Shown here: positions 1 through 11,234 of the stretch, piece by piece
Layout: each line of letters opens with the position of its first letter
How positions within the stretch are numbered: the stretch's first letter is position 1
Source of the DNA: Tupaia tana
Lineage: Eukaryota > Chordata > Mammalia > Scandentia > Tupaiidae
NCBI GenBank assembly: GCA_026018925.1
Contig: JAKSZU010000004.1
Location: 113,351,131 to 113,415,130, forward strand
Length of the DNA: 64,000 nt
Direction of reading: 5' to 3'
Program-made: the position numbers and the translations under genes
The notes under the pieces: model-generated
What the model saw: only the letters and a program-made list of their open reading frames with translations
What the model was told of the DNA's origin: nothing
The model's database searches: none

Positions 1-354
1 TTATGCAGGTGGATATTTAGTTTTTCCAACATCGTTTGCTAAAGAGGTTTTTCTTTTTCCACTGGATTGACTGGTACCCTTTGTCAAAAATCAATTGGCT
101 GCATGTTTGGGAGTTTATTTCTGGGGTCTCTAGTCCATTCCATTGATCCACATGTCTGTTTTGTGCCAATACCATGCTATTTTGATTATCACAGCTTTAT
201 AGTATATTTTTGGGTCAGGGAATGAGATGCCGCCCACTCCACTCTTGCACAGAATTGCTTTGGCAATACGAGTCTTTTATGACTCCAGACAAATTGTATG
301 ATTGTCTTTCATAGATCTGTGAAAAATGTCTCTAGTACTTTGGTTGGGATTGTG

Positions 355-403
<49 letters not shown>

Positions 404-1212
404 TTAACATATGTCTTAGCAATTGTGAATAATGCCACAATAAACTTAGATGTGCAAACACATTTTCCCCTAAGCATTCTTTTGTACTTTGGATAGAAAC
501 CAAGAAGTGGGATTGCTAGATCATATGATAGTTCTATTTGTAGATCACATTGGGTAGCATTGCAATTTTGATTACATTTATTCTTCCAATCCAAGAACAT
601 GGGATGTCCTTTCACTTTTTTGTATCAGTTTCCTTTTTTAGCTTCTCATAGTTTACCTTATGGAGCTATTAACTTCTTCAGTTAGATATATTTCTAGATA
701 TCTTATACTATTTGTGGCTATGATAAATTGAATTACTTTCTTCAGTTCTTTCTCAGTCTGCCTGCAATTCATACATAGAAATGCTATAGATTTCTATATG
801 TTGATCTTGTATCTTGAAACTACTGTATTCATTTGTTTCTTCCAGGATTTTTTTCATGAATACTTTTGGGTCTTCTATGTATACAATCATGTCATCTACA
901 AATAGAGATAATTTCATCTCTTCTTTTTCTATTTAAATGCCTTTTATTTTATTATATTTTCTGATTGTATTGGCAGATTTCCAGTATTATATTGAAAAGG
1001 AGTGGAGAAAGTAGGTATCTTTGTCTTGTACCAGTTTTTACTGGAAAAACTTTCAGCTGTTCCCCATTGAGAATGATGTTAGCTTTGGGATTTTCATAGA
1101 TAGCATTTCTTATATTGAGAAATGACCCTTCTATGCCAATTTTGCTCAGGGTCACGAATGGATGTTGTGTCTTATCAAATGCTTTTTCTCCACCAATTGA
1201 TATCGTATGGTT
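1..1212 (-). repeat. L1 ORF2 fragment, antisense, rearranged
   Basis: Read on the minus strand, 1200-950 encodes L1 reverse transcriptase residues ([50 protein letters not shown]). Positions 620-560 and 350-1 continue downstream ORF2 sequence (HPMFLDWKNK; then the region around WYWHK-like and IDQWN-like residues, degraded). Positions 550-400 instead encode a C-terminal ORF2 stretch (LAIPLLGFYPK, FIVALFTIAKT), which should lie further 3'. Stops and frameshifts interrupt it throughout, so it is dead. The family assignment is secure; the rearrangement is inferred from segment order. Confidence 0.88.
355..400. repeat. (TA)n microsatellite
   Basis: A pure TA run at the point where the order of the surrounding L1 segments changes. 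Confidence 0.95.
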
Positions 1213-1214
1213 TT

Positions 1215-1480
1215 GGTACCAGCAGTTAGTGTAATGACAATGTCGCTCAACTCCCATGTAGTCGACTGTGGTTCGAGTCCCAGACCTGGTGGCTTAAACT
1301 CACGCTGGGTATGTGTGCATGCATGCCCAAGAACCCAAGAGGATAATGGAGTAGAAGGGATTGCAGCGTGGCCATCCCCCCGGGGGGTGATTTCTCACTT
1401 TCTATCTCTCTGTCTCTCTCTGTCTTTCTGGCAAGCACACGTGCCCTATAGCAAAAACGTCTCCAAAAAAAGTAAAAAGA
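1215..1480 (+). mobile_element. Long tRNA-derived SINE
   Basis: The 5' head is tRNA-like with a degenerate A box (TTAGTGTAATG) and a B box (GGTTCGAGTCC). It is followed by the family body (CCCAAGA...GAGGATAATGGAG, a C/G-rich hairpin near GGCCATCCCC..GGGGGGTGATTTCTC, a CT-rich stretch, GCCCTATAGCAAAAAC) and an A-rich tail. It is inserted next to the L1 fragment. This copy is a good example of the long form seen throughout the window. Confidence 0.9.
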
Positions 1481-1880
1481 TTCAAAAGCATAAGTGAAAA
1501 AGAGTTTTTAAATGTAAGCTTTAACTCAGATGCTTCTTTTTCATTTAGTTTAATTTATTATATCATAATCTTGTTTATGTTACATTGAATCATATATAAC
1601 TTTGCAGTGTATTACATTTCTTTTTCCAGAAGAAATACCATGAATATTAGTTAATACAAAGACATTAAAATCCTCATTGTCATCATCAAATACCTTTTCA
1701 TTATTTTTTCCAGATTATTATTATTATAATTATTTTTTTAAAAAATTCAATCGCTATTTATCATTTTGCTTGTAAAAATACTTTACTCAGATTTTATGTT
1801 TTGATTCCCTAAAGCACCAAATGTGAAATCCCTATACTAGGTAGGAATCTAGAGATTAAATATGAGACTCTAAGTTTTTC
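1481..1880. other. AT-rich unique sequence
   Basis: No open frame, repeat family or RNA gene that I can recognise. Confidence 0.5.
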
Positions 1881-2408
1881 CAATTCTTTTAAAGAATTAT
1901 TTATTTTTTAATTAATTTATTTTTTCAGTTTTATTATTATTATTTGTACATTCAATCACTATACATCATTTAGATTGTAAAGAGTTTTTATCCAACATGA
2001 TACACACTACACAACAGGTGAGCTGAGAATACTATACATGACATCATCAACAGGCAGCAAACCATATCTGTGTCCCACAAATGTCTTACTTCTCCATTTT
2101 TCCCCCAAGTTTCCCTACCTCTCCCACTCTCCTTCCACTTTGTCCTCAGTGTTCATAAAAGTTTTCAGTGCTTTCATGTCAACTGGCCTTCCTATCTCCA
2201 CCATAGAATGTAGACAGTTGGTATATGTTAAGTGCAGATATCCAATATCTCTGTTTCATAGTTTGACTTGCTTCAATCAGCAATAAATCTTCCATGTTCA
2301 TCCACTTTCTATCTAATGCCAGGGTCTTGTTGTTTTTTTATGGCTGAATAGTATTCCATGAAGTATATATGCCACACTTTTTCAATCCATTCATCTGTTT
2401 GTGGACAT
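1881..2408 (-). repeat. L1 3' UTR and ORF2 C-terminus, antisense
   Basis: The right end reads as the complement of the ORF2 C-terminal MEYYSAIK region (GGCTGAATAGTATTCCATG on the plus strand). The left part matches the 3' UTR type seen again near 8.8, 19.8, 31.9 and 62.8 kb (ACATTCAATCACTATACATC, complement of the L1 end). Non-coding. Confidence 0.8.
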
Positions 2409-2417
2409 TTTATTATT

Positions 2418-2565
2418 ATTTTTTTCAATGAGTTTTGCCAGAGAAAGACATGGAGAAGGAGGGAGAGTGAGAAAGCAAGCTGCCTGGTCCAGGCCTTGAA
2501 CTGTAGTCAGCCATGTGGGAATTCCAGCGACTTAACCTCCATGCTACCCACTGGCCTGGCCCCAG
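2418..2565 (-). mobile_element. Short tRNA-derived SINE
   Basis: Complement of the short SINE form: tRNA head (ACTGGCCTGGCCCC side), B-box remnant and a purine-rich GAGAGTGAGAAAGCAAGC block. It sits at the end of the L1 fragment. Confidence 0.8.
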
Positions 2566-2740
2566 TTTTCCCAATGTTTTAAAATACTCATTGGAGTTCT
2601 GACCTTCTCTAGAGAGGCTTTACCTGCAAACATGTCAGTTGTGTTTTCTCTTCCATTATATCATTTTAGTGTTACACTAATGATCTTAACCAATGAGATT
2701 TTCTCATTAGCAGGCTGTGTGTGGGTGTGTGTGCACATGC

Positions 2741-2744
2741 ATGC

Positions 2745-2790
<46 letters not shown>

Positions 2791-2808
2791 CTGTGTGTGT
2801 GTGTGTAT
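2741..2808. repeat. (GT)n microsatellite
   Basis: Long GT run with a few interruptions. Confidence 0.95.
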
Positions 2809-2959
2809 GTGGTATCTGGTATCATCAGTGATCAAATATAAGGAAAGTAATGGGTCATTCTCTACTCACTATTTGGTAGATACAGTTTTCTAAAACAAAC
2901 ATTTTGAAACATTTTGGCCTTAGGGTTCTTTTATAGTCTTAAACTTTATTACAGATTCT

Positions 2960-3214
2960 GGAACCAGCAGATAGCTTAATGGTTATGTCATTGGACTCCT
3001 GTGTAGTCAACCGTGGTTCAAATCCTGGACCCAGTGGCTTAAAACTCATGCTGAGTGTGTGTGCATGCATGCGTGCATGCTCCAAATCCAAAGAGGAGGA
3101 TACAGAAGAGATTGGGATGTGGTCATTCCCCTGGGGGATGATTTATTGCTTTCTGTCCCTCTCTCTGATGAGTTCACATGCCCTATAACAAAAATCTCTC
3201 CAAAACCAAACAAG
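2960..3214 (+). mobile_element. Long tRNA-derived SINE
   Basis: Head GAACCAGCAGATAGCTTAATGG, B box GGTTCAAATCC, body with GAGGAGGATACAGAAGAG and end CCCTATAACAAAAATCTCTCC. Moderately diverged. Confidence 0.88.
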
Positions 3215-3661
3215 AAACCATTGCTTATTCCAAAGACTTTTTATTTAGTTGAGATGCATCTATTGATATGTACTATATTAAAACTAAAGCTAAGAGAATT
3301 TAAGTATAATCGTACAGTCATACACTCCAGTATTTGCTACAACTGTGGCCCACCAACCATTACAGCTCTAGTGTTATAACACATCATGTCTCAGAGAAAC
3401 TCTGTCATATACTCACAAGAGAATAAAGTGAAAATGAAAAGTAGCAGTGTTCTTTGCCCTCTTGGATCCCTTGGTCATCTCTTGAACCCCTGGGTCTCAG
3501 ATCACAATTTAGAAACAGCCACTGAAACCCATGTACAGGGTTTGTAGATGTCAAATGATAAAGAAAGCCCAGCCATGGTGCACACAGGGAACATGCCACT
3601 GCTTGGGGAGGCTAGAAGCTGCATGGGAAGACCTGGGTTTGTTCTTGGGCCAACCTGACAT
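3215..3661. other. Unique non-coding sequence
   Basis: No gene or repeat recognised; short open frames here lack coding character. Confidence 0.45.
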
Positions 3662-3747
3662 GTGGGGTGCAGTGGTATGTGCCTGTAGTCCTAGCTAATT
3701 GGGATGGGGGGGGCAGAAGGATCTGACATGGCTAGACTCTGTCTCCC
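3662..3747 (+). mobile_element. 7SL-derived SINE monomer (FAM/FLAM-like fossil)
   Basis: The sequence follows the start of an Alu/B1-type monomer: GGTGCAGTGGTATGTGCC, TGTAGTCCTAGCTAATTGGG, then GCAGAAGGATC, then GCTAGACTCTGTCTC. The middle of the monomer is missing. 7SL-derived SINEs are known from Euarchontoglires only, which makes this a lineage marker. Confidence 0.75.
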
Positions 3748-4189
3748 TTTTATTCCCACTTTCCCTTCTCTCTCATAAAGGAAAATGTATGTGAAGGGTC
3801 CCTTGGTGATGAAATAAGTTTTAAAGTTTCACTTGTATATTTCTCACTTTTTTCCTTCACCTTTCATAAGAAATTTAAACGTATTTGTTTTCAAGTAAGA
3901 AAACTATTTCTGTTTTATATTTATTTTCTATCTCACAGCATTCTGTGCTCTTTGGGTCTAGTGTACATTTAGACATACCCTGTTTTTACCCAGGAACTAT
4001 TAGGTCATAAGACTATCTTTTAAAATACACACTTATGACCTGTATTCAAATTATAAAAAGTGAACTTTTAAGATATTGGTGTACTTGGGAAGACCATCTG
4101 GTTGTAATTAAAGTAGTTTTAAATTATTTATTAAAGATAATTTAAAATGTTATGTCACTAGAATATACTCACAATACTGATATGCATAT
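3748..4189. other. Unique non-coding sequence
   Basis: AT-rich; nothing recognisable. Confidence 0.45.
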
Positions 4190-4313
4190 TGAATCTTGGG
4201 CACACACATACACATGTGCCCGGTGTGAGTTTAAGCCACCAGGTCCAGGACTCAAACTGTGGTTGACTACTTGGGAGTCCAGCATCATAGCCATTACGCC
4301 AACTGCTGGTCCC
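4190..4313 (-). mobile_element. Long SINE, 5' half only
   Basis: Complement of the tRNA head and first part of the body (ends ATTACGCCAACTGCTGGTCCC). The 3' half is absent. Confidence 0.85.
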
Positions 4314-4672
4314 ACAAGTTGAGTTTTAAAAGATGAAAAGAAATTTGTCATAGTACAGAAAAACAATTCAAACATAAGTAAAAGAGTGTAGACTGTTAAA
4401 AGTATAAAAACTAACAGTAATTTAGGAGCCATTAAAAATGGCAAAGTGCTTAGCATGTTGTTTAGCCAGTCCTCTTGTGAGGTAGAGACTGGTGTATGCT
4501 ATGGCTTTATCTATTTCTACTAGATTTTAATGTTTTGTTTTTGACAGCTTATTCATTTTTTTTGTGGTTGAACCTGTGAATGAATCTTTGAAAGGTTCGT
4601 ATGTCTTTGAATCTAGTGATATCTAGTACCACCCCACCCCAAGTGGTTTGTTGATGTATTAGGTGAAGTATT

Positions 4673-4674
<2 letters not shown>

Positions 4675-4706
<32 letters not shown>
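4675..4706. repeat. (TC)n microsatellite
   Basis: Uninterrupted TC run abutting the next SINE. Confidence 0.95.
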
Positions 4707-4709
<3 letters not shown>

Positions 4710-4710
4710 T

Positions 4711-4947
4711 GTTGAGAGATTTTTGCTATAGAGTGTGCTTTCTAGAAACAGAAAAAGACAGAAAACTAGAAGTCACCCCCTAGGGGGTATGGCCATGCCA
4801 CCACTCTTTCTACATTCTCCTCTCAGAATTTTGGGCATGTACACACATGCACCCAGCATGAGTTTGAAGCCACTGGGTCCAAAACTCAAAATACAGTTGG
4901 TCATGTAAGAGTCCAGTGCCTTAACCACTACATAACCTGCTGGCCCC
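4711..4947 (-). mobile_element. Long tRNA-derived SINE, diverged
   Basis: Complement of the full body, from GAGAGATTTTTGCTATAGAG to AACCTGCTGGCCCC; many substitutions indicate an old copy. Confidence 0.87.
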
Positions 4948-5247
4948 TAAGAGTATTTCTCAAATAAGTAAATATTCTTCTAAAGATTAAACTTAAACTC
5001 TCAACTGGAAAACCTTAATGTTTTGTCTATTTTTATAAAGACTATGGATTTTCTCTAACTATTCTAAGTAATTCATTTTAACTAAATATATGGATTTCTT
5101 AGCAGAACTAGACTTAAAAATGACAGCAGAGGAAGAGCAAGAGAGGCTCCATGGGAGTGCAGAAAACCAATCTAAGGTATGGAAAGACTTACTTTTACAT
5201 TTCTGGTTTAATGTCATTGCCTTTGTGGGGTTTTGTTTGTTTGTTTT

Positions 5248-5469
5248 AGGTTCTGCCTTAGGATGAATGTGCCTTACCAAAGACAGACAGACAGATAGTA
5301 AGAGGGAAAATGAGAACTCATTCCCCAGGGGAGATTGCCATGCTACAATTCTTTCTGCTCCATTCACTTCCCAGGGTCTTGGGCATTCACCCACATGCAC
5401 CTGGGACTTGAATCATGGTTGGCCATGCAGGAGTCCAGTTATATAACCACTATGCCATCTGCTGGCCCC
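5248..5469 (-). mobile_element. Long tRNA-derived SINE, diverged
   Basis: Complement with recognisable CCCCAGGGGAG hairpin, TCTTGGGCATTC and ATGCCATCTGCTGGCCCC. Confidence 0.83.
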
Positions 5470-5764
5470 ATTGTCTTTGCTTTAGTAGTGTAGCATAGTC
5501 CAGATAAATATTCCTTTCAGCTAGCCTTGTAGAATTAATATGTCATAATTTAATATTTAACTTTAAAAGCATTTAACTAGTTAAAAAAGTTAAAATATTC
5601 TTAGAATCTATGGCCAAACTTTATCCTGTAATTCAGAAAAAAAAATTACTGAACATTGCTTGCTCTTTCATTTCTATAACCTCTTTGCATAATAAAGATG
5701 ACATCAGATATTGAATCATATGATTAAATGATTGAAACATTATAATAGCGATGACCACTGATTT

Positions 5765-5975
5765 AGATTCATGTTCCAAGAGTGATCATTTCCAGTAGCT
5801 CAAAATTGGCAATTTCATATTGACAGTCATGAATGACAAAGGCAAAGACTTCATTCTGTGGTTCCTAATCACTTCAGTTTCAGCACTCAGGGAGAGAGTG
5901 GGATCAACCCAGCTGCCAATGAAGAGAATCTTCCCTTCCATAATGGGATCTTTGGAGTTAGGGTGCAAACAGTAA
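5765..5975 (-). pseudogene. Possible processed-gene relic, unidentified
   Basis: On the minus strand an open stretch reads IMEGKILFIGSWVDPTLSLS. After one frame change it continues NEVFAFVIHDCQYEIANFEL and ends LEMITLGT, then a stop. The residue mix looks more protein-like than its surroundings and needs a single frameshift. I do not recognise the parent gene; chance is not excluded. Confidence 0.3.
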
Positions 5976-6699
5976 CTTCTAAATTATATCAGTTCAATGT
6001 AGGAAATCAGTAAACAAGATTGACTTTTTCTTTTTATCTAGTGTCAGAGTGGACAAGAACATATTGGAACTGCACTTAAAGCAGATAGCTTATATATCAT
6101 AATATGTATTAGGGATTTGCTTTACTTTCTGATTGGTGTTAATTGATTTGACTTCTAATAATTTTAGGTTTGCCTACTCTCTGGCGACTAATCTTTAGAA
6201 AGAGTACATAAATTCGCTGGCAGAAGAACTACTCACTATTTAAGGGATGATATAGTAAAAGCTTTTAAAATTTTTAAAATTCTTTTTGAATTTTCTGATT
6301 AATTTCACATTTTACATAAAGTCCTCACTCTGATGTAAATAGTATATTTTTTTTCAACAGAGTTTCACATTTTTTGGTCTGATAAATGTTTTCTCCCTTT
6401 TCATGGTGTGGTAAAACCTACTGAAATAAAGAAGATTTTATGATGTTAAAAATCATCTCCTAACTCATTTTGGTAGATTTAATTAAGTTTAGTCCAAATG
6501 AACAAAACTATGTTTACTGGTTCATGTTTTTCTCCTGTTGTTAGGCTAAGGTAAATTTTAGTGTATTTCATAGTTATGCTGCAGTGATTTGAGTTTAGCA
6601 AAACATAGATTATGGAGTGTATGGTCAAATTTGAATCATTTTCTCATTTTTCTTTTTCACACTTGATTACCCAAGGATAAAGTTATTTTATTTTATTTT
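5976..6699. other. Unique AT-rich sequence
   Basis: No gene, RNA or repeat recognised. Confidence 0.45.
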
Positions 6700-6946
6700 T
6701 TTAGAGAGGTTTTTGCTATAGGGTGCATGCGTTTGCCCAAAAGACAATAGACAGAGAGACAGAAAGTAAGAAATCACCCCACGGGGGAATGGCCACACAA
6801 CAATCCCTTCTCCATTCTCCTCTCAGGATCTAGGGCATACATGCACATGTGCCTGGTGTGAGTTTAAGCCACCAGGTCTGGGACTTGAACCATGGTTGAC
6901 CACATTGGAGACCAGTGACATAGCCATTACGCCAACTGCTGGTCCC
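6700..6946 (-). mobile_element. Long tRNA-derived SINE
   Basis: Complete complement, AGAGAGGTTTTTGCTATAGG through ATTACGCCAACTGCTGGTCCC. Confidence 0.93.
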
Positions 6947-7201
6947 AAAGTTATTTTAAAACAAGCACCCTGACAGAAAATATATCTAAGAAACATATGA
7001 AGCAAATGAGCCCTCCACTTTTGCATCTGCATAAAGTTTTTCAAGAACCAGAAACAAATGAGAATTGTGTGAGAGAGGAAATATTTGTATATTCAGGAGT
7101 TCCTTCTGTGCAAAAGAATGAGGAAATGTAGATCAAGCAAGGGAAATTGGAGTGGAGAAATAAATTTAAATTCACACAAATGAGTTAAAACAGAGATTTA
7201 G

Positions 7202-7355
7202 GTGTTGGCAGGTGGTGTGGTGGTTAAGGCACTAGACTCCCATTGGCTGACTGTGGTTCAAGTCCCAGACTTTGTGGCTTGCTTTCTCACTTTTCCTTCC
7301 TCTCTCTCTCTCTGGCCAAATTAAAAAATACTTATAACAAATAAATTCATTAAAA
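7202..7355 (+). mobile_element. Short tRNA-derived SINE
   Basis: tRNA head (GTTGGCAGGTGGTGTGGTGG; B box GGTTCAAGTCC), then GCTTGCTTTCTCAC, a CT-rich stretch, TGGCCAAATTAAAA and an AT-rich tail. This short form lacks the long body seen in other copies. Confidence 0.87.
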
Positions 7356-7566
7356 AAACTATGATTTTGAAATTTGTGACAGACATAAAATTGCTGTTTA
7401 TCCTGAGGAAGAGTCACTATGTGATAACTTTCAAAGGGGAGCACACTTAAAGGAAATACCCTTTAATTTGATAAATAATATACTTGATTGTAAGGAAAAA
7501 CATGCATCTGGAGTTTCTGCCTCTGTTGTAGTGCAAGCATTTCATGAATAAAAAGAATATATCTTG

Positions 7567-7745
7567 GGGGCCAGTGGGTGGCATGGGGGTTAAGATGCAG
7601 GACTCCTACATGCCAGATCATGGTTCGCGTCTCAGACCTGGCTGCTTGCTTTCTTTGTGTGTGTGTGTGTCTGTGTGTGTGTGAGTGCCTCTCTCTAGAG
7701 AACTGAAATAATAATAATAGTGAATAAAATTGAATAAATAATTCT
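7567..7745 (+). mobile_element. Short tRNA-derived SINE
   Basis: Head GGGGCCAGTGGGTGGCATGG, B box GGTTCGCGTCTC, GCTTGCTTTC, then a GT/CT-rich stretch and an AT-rich tail. Confidence 0.83.
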
Positions 7746-8176
7746 GAAATAAATACAAATCTCCTAATCTAGTCTTGAAAATATTGCTCCATTTTATGTC
7801 TCCTCTGAGTCCCCAGAATATGCTTGCCAGTTACATATAAAATAGGGTGATCAAAACACATATTTGTGTCTAGAAATACATTATTTTTGTTATCTAAATA
7901 ATAGGAGCTCAGGAAAACATTCTCATAATGTTTGTTTCTTAATCATCACAAGTCTTTGTCAGTCTTGCAAATGGCACATCAACAGGGAAATTCATTTAGT
8001 TATATTCCATGTCATCCTCTGAACCAGGATAAACATAAAGGAACTTGCTAAAAATGTATAATAAGCTCTAGGTAATTTTTTTCTATTGGCTTAAAGTACC
8101 TTTATTTAAACAATAAAATGGTAATACAATGGGGAGGAAATAATGACTGAAAAAGGGTATAAAAATATATCTAGCA
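7746..8176. other. Unique non-coding sequence
   Basis: Nothing recognisable. Confidence 0.4.
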
Positions 8177-8417
8177 GGCCAGCTCCTTGGCTTGATAATT
8201 AAGGCAGCTTCATGCCACATGGTGGACTATGTAGTTTGAGTCCCAGACCTAACAGCTTGAAAAACACGTTGGGAGTGTGTGCCCAAAATTCTGAAAGGAG
8301 AGTGAGATGGAGGAGAAGGTATTATGTCATGACCATGACCGTGTCCCACGAGAGACATAGTCTACTCTTTCTTCTTTCTGTCTTTCCCTAGTCAGTGTAT
8401 ATACCCTCTAGGACACA

Positions 8418-8452
<35 letters not shown>
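8177..8452 (+). mobile_element. Diverged long SINE with (AC)n tail
   Basis: Head with CAGGCCAGCTCCTTGGC, B-box remnant GTTTGAGTCCC, and the body AAGGAGAGTGAGATGGAGGA. The tail has become an AC dinucleotide run at about 8418-8452 that adjoins the mitochondrial insertion. Confidence 0.78.
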
Positions 8453-8455
<3 letters not shown>

Positions 8456-8499
8456 ATGTAGGTTTGAGATTGTAACAAATATTCCCAGCCAAACCCATA

Positions 8500-8590
8500 T
8501 GTTTGATTATGGTTATTGATTGATAGTTGTAGCGGGTGGACTTTGTTTATTAGTATTTTTATTGTAATTGAAATTACTCATGGGGCTAGA
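8500..8590 (+). pseudogene. ND6: NUMT: ND6 3' end
   Basis: Read with the mitochondrial code, it gives FDYGYWLMVVAG followed, after one missing base, by TLFISIFIVIEITHG and an AGA stop at 8588-8590. The stop overlaps the ND5 stop on the other strand. ND6 is the only light-strand gene, hence the opposite orientation. Confidence 0.9.
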
Positions 8591-8761
8591 TTACTATAAA
8601 TAGTGCTAAAATTAAGGAGATGAGAAAAGATAGAAAGCACAGTTTGATTAATCTTTTTGATTAGAGATTTTAAGTGAGGCTGCGAGTTGTATATTGAAAA
8701 TGGATTTTGGTAGGGCTGCTTCTTGTCATGTTAAATCTAAAAGCATTGATATGTTTTGACT

Positions 8762-9130
8762 TACTTATTTTTTAATTAATTAATTAATTAATTAATTTTT
8801 TATATACATTCAATGACATTGTTTAGCTTATGAAGTGAACATTTCAATATGTGAACATTTTTCCCCAGTCCAGTTGATCAAAATATCTTCAACAGATTAC
8901 ACCACACCTCCCCGTCCCATCAATGTTCTGCCTCTGTATCCCTCCTCCTCTATGGAATACTATTCAGCCATAAAAACCAACAAAACCCTGGCTTTTGACA
9001 GAAAGTGGAAGAATATGGAAGATTTACTGCTGAGTGAAGCAAGCCAGGCTATGAAGGAGAGACACTGTATGTCCCCACTTAATATATACCAAGTATCTGC
9101 ACTCTACGACCAAAACTGATTGACTGAAAG
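8762..9130 (-). mobile_element. L1 3' end with inverted 5' portion, inside NUMT ND5
   Basis: The left part (about 8768-8955) is antisense L1 3' UTR with a T-rich/TTAA run as the complement of its tail. The right part (8950-9119) switches to sense and encodes the ORF2 C-terminus (MEYYSAIKTNKTLAFDRKW). Opposite orientations in one short insertion are the mark of twin-priming. It interrupts the 3' part of ND5. Confidence 0.78.
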
Positions 9131-10679
9131 ATATACAAACACAAGAGATGGCTGTGAATGTCAGATGTGGTGTGTGTGGAGGAGAGGGGCCTAGGGAAGG
9201 GTATTTGGAGGTTTTGAATTATTTTTAAGCTTGTCTGTGGGACTAGGCAGTTGGATAATAACCTAGTATAGTTTAGAATTTGTGAAATGGTGGTGGGTGG
9301 TTGTGTTTTAAGAATAATAAGGTTTAGTTCTATGGCGATGGAGAATCCCATAATAGTTACAAATAGGGCAGTGAGTTTTAGATACAGGGGTAGTTTGGGG
9401 GGGTAGTTATTGGTATAATGTTATTGGAGATTAAGAATCCTGCAAGTATACGTCCTACTGCAAGACGTTTAATAGAGTTAATTAGAAGTGGGTTGTTTTC
9501 ACTGATTGTAATAGTTGAGGGGTGGCGTGCTTGACCTGTGAGGGTATAGAAAATGGTTCATGTGCTATAGACTGCCATTATGGATGTGGCAATGAGAGTA
9601 GTGAGGAGGGCTCAGGCCTTGATGTCTGAGGTGATTTCTGCCTTAAGGATTAGGTCTTTAGAGTAGAACCCTGTTAGAATTGGTAGGCCTCAAAGGGCTA
9701 GACTGCCAATTATTAGGGCTGATGAGGTGAATGGTAAGCTTTTATATAGTCCTCCTATTTTATGTTATCTTGTTCATCATTGAAGCTATGAATGATGGAG
9801 CCGGAACATATGACTAATATTGCCTTGAAGAATGTGTGTGTGTAGATATGTAGGAAGGCTAAATGGGGTTGGTTGATTCAAATTGTTACTATTATTAGGC
9901 CCAGTTGGCTGGAGGTGGAAAATGCTACAATTTTTTTAATGTCATTTTGTTTTAGTGCACAGATAGCTATAAATAGGGTAGTGATGTATTGACTGAATTG
10001 TTTTGTTTTGTTCTAATAGGGGACAGAATCAAATTAGAAAGAAAATCCCTACTACTATTGTGCTTGACTGCAGCAGTGCAGTCCTTCTATTGCTGAGGGC
10101 AATTAGGAGTGAAGGCCAAACTGGGCTGACTTGCCAGTGGCTTCTAGGAGCAGGACACAGAGTGGGATTAAATTTGTTTTGTCACTAAATCAGAAGATTT
10201 GTTGTAGGTCTCAGGTGTTAAGATTGGTTATGAATCAAGCTATGGCTAGGATAAATCTGATGTCTCCAATATGGTTATATAGGATGGCTTGTAGGGCTGC
10301 TGTGTTAGCATCTGATCATGAATACCACCACCCAATTAAAATAAATGATATAATTCCTACTCCTTCTCATCCAATGAATAGTTGGAACAGGTTGTTTGCT
10401 GATACTAAGATTATTATTGTAATAAGGAAAGTGAGCAGATATAAGAAGGATCAGTTGATGTTAGGGGCTGAACGTATATATCACATGGAAAATTCTATGA
10501 TGTATCACGTTATGAATAGTGCTACTGGGATAAATATCATAGAAAAGTGATCTAGCTTAAAGTTTAGGGATAGTTTTAGTGTTTGTAGTGTTACCCAGTG
10601 TCAGTTGGAGATGACTGTTTCTTGTCCAGTGTAAACAAATATGGTGGTTGGGATTATACTGATGTAGAAGTCATAGGAG

Positions 10680-10983
10680 GGACCAGCAGTTAGCGTAATG
10701 GTTATGTCACCCAACTCCCATGTAGTCGACCATGGTTCGAGTCCTGGACCCGGTGGCTTAAACTCACACCGGGCGTGTGTGTATGCATGCCCAAGATCAA
10801 AAGAGGAGAATGGAGGAGAAGGGATTGTCGCATGGCCATCCCCTCTGGGGGGTAATTTCTCACTTTCTATCTCTTTGTCTTTCTGGTGAGTGCACACACC
10901 CTATAGCAAAAACCTCTCCAAAAAAGAAAAAGAAAAAGAAAAAGAAAAAGAAAAAGGAAAAGAAAAAGAAAAAGAAGGCATAA
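10680..10983 (+). mobile_element. Long SINE inserted in NUMT ND5
   Basis: Complete: head GACCAGCAGTTAGCGTAATGG, B box GGTTCGAGTCC and a tail of repeated AAAAAG units. Flanking CATAGGAG and CATAAGAG look like a slightly decayed target duplication; ND5 coding resumes on both sides (SYDFYIS and KTAVSYAF). It post-dates the mitochondrial insertion. Confidence 0.95.
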
Positions 10984-11105
10984 GAGACAGCTGTCTTTAT
11001 GTAGTGAGGGTATATGTGGGATTTGTATATACTTGTCAGGGTGGCAATAATAGGGATAATTAGGATAATGAGTGATGTTATGATTACAGGTGAGAATATG
11101 TTTCT

Positions 11106-11175
11106 TACATTTATTTGCTGTTGCACCAATTTTTTGGTTCCTAAGACCAACAGATTACTACTGTCCTTTAAAAGT
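11106..11175 (-). pseudogene. NUMT: tRNA-Leu(CUN)
   Basis: The complement begins ACTTTTAAAGGACAGTAG, has GGTCTTAGGAACC (anticodon loop TTAG) and ends AGCAAATAAATGTA. Length 70 nt, at the expected place upstream of ND5. Nuclear copy, not expected to function. Confidence 0.9.
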
Positions 11176-11234
11176 AAGAAAACCATGTTGTTATACATGG
11201 GAGCATTTAGTTAGCAGTTCATGCAATCTTTCTT
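11176..11234 (-). pseudogene. NUMT: tRNA-Ser(AGY)
   Basis: The complement reads AGAAAGATTGCATGAACTGC with TAACTAAATGCTCCCATG following; D-arm-less form with a GCT anticodon. It directly abuts tRNA-Leu and tRNA-His. Confidence 0.88.

Larger units (their letters stand above)
8586..11105 (-). pseudogene. ND5: NUMT: ND5, interrupted
   Basis: The stop TAG lies at 8586-8588. Conserved pieces include DLTWQEAALPKSI (before the L1), TMLGYYP, YISIIPTTIFVYTGQET and, at the 5' end, FSPVIITSLIILIIPIIATL. The start near 11105 has lost a base of the initiation codon. An L1 fragment and a SINE interrupt it, and several frameshifts are present. Confidence 0.93.

Noticed and set aside
1215..1290. tRNA gene call on the SINE heads
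   Set aside because: A- and B-box-like motifs are present, but the acceptor stem does not close and the sequence continues into the SINE body; they are tRNA-derived, not tRNA genes.
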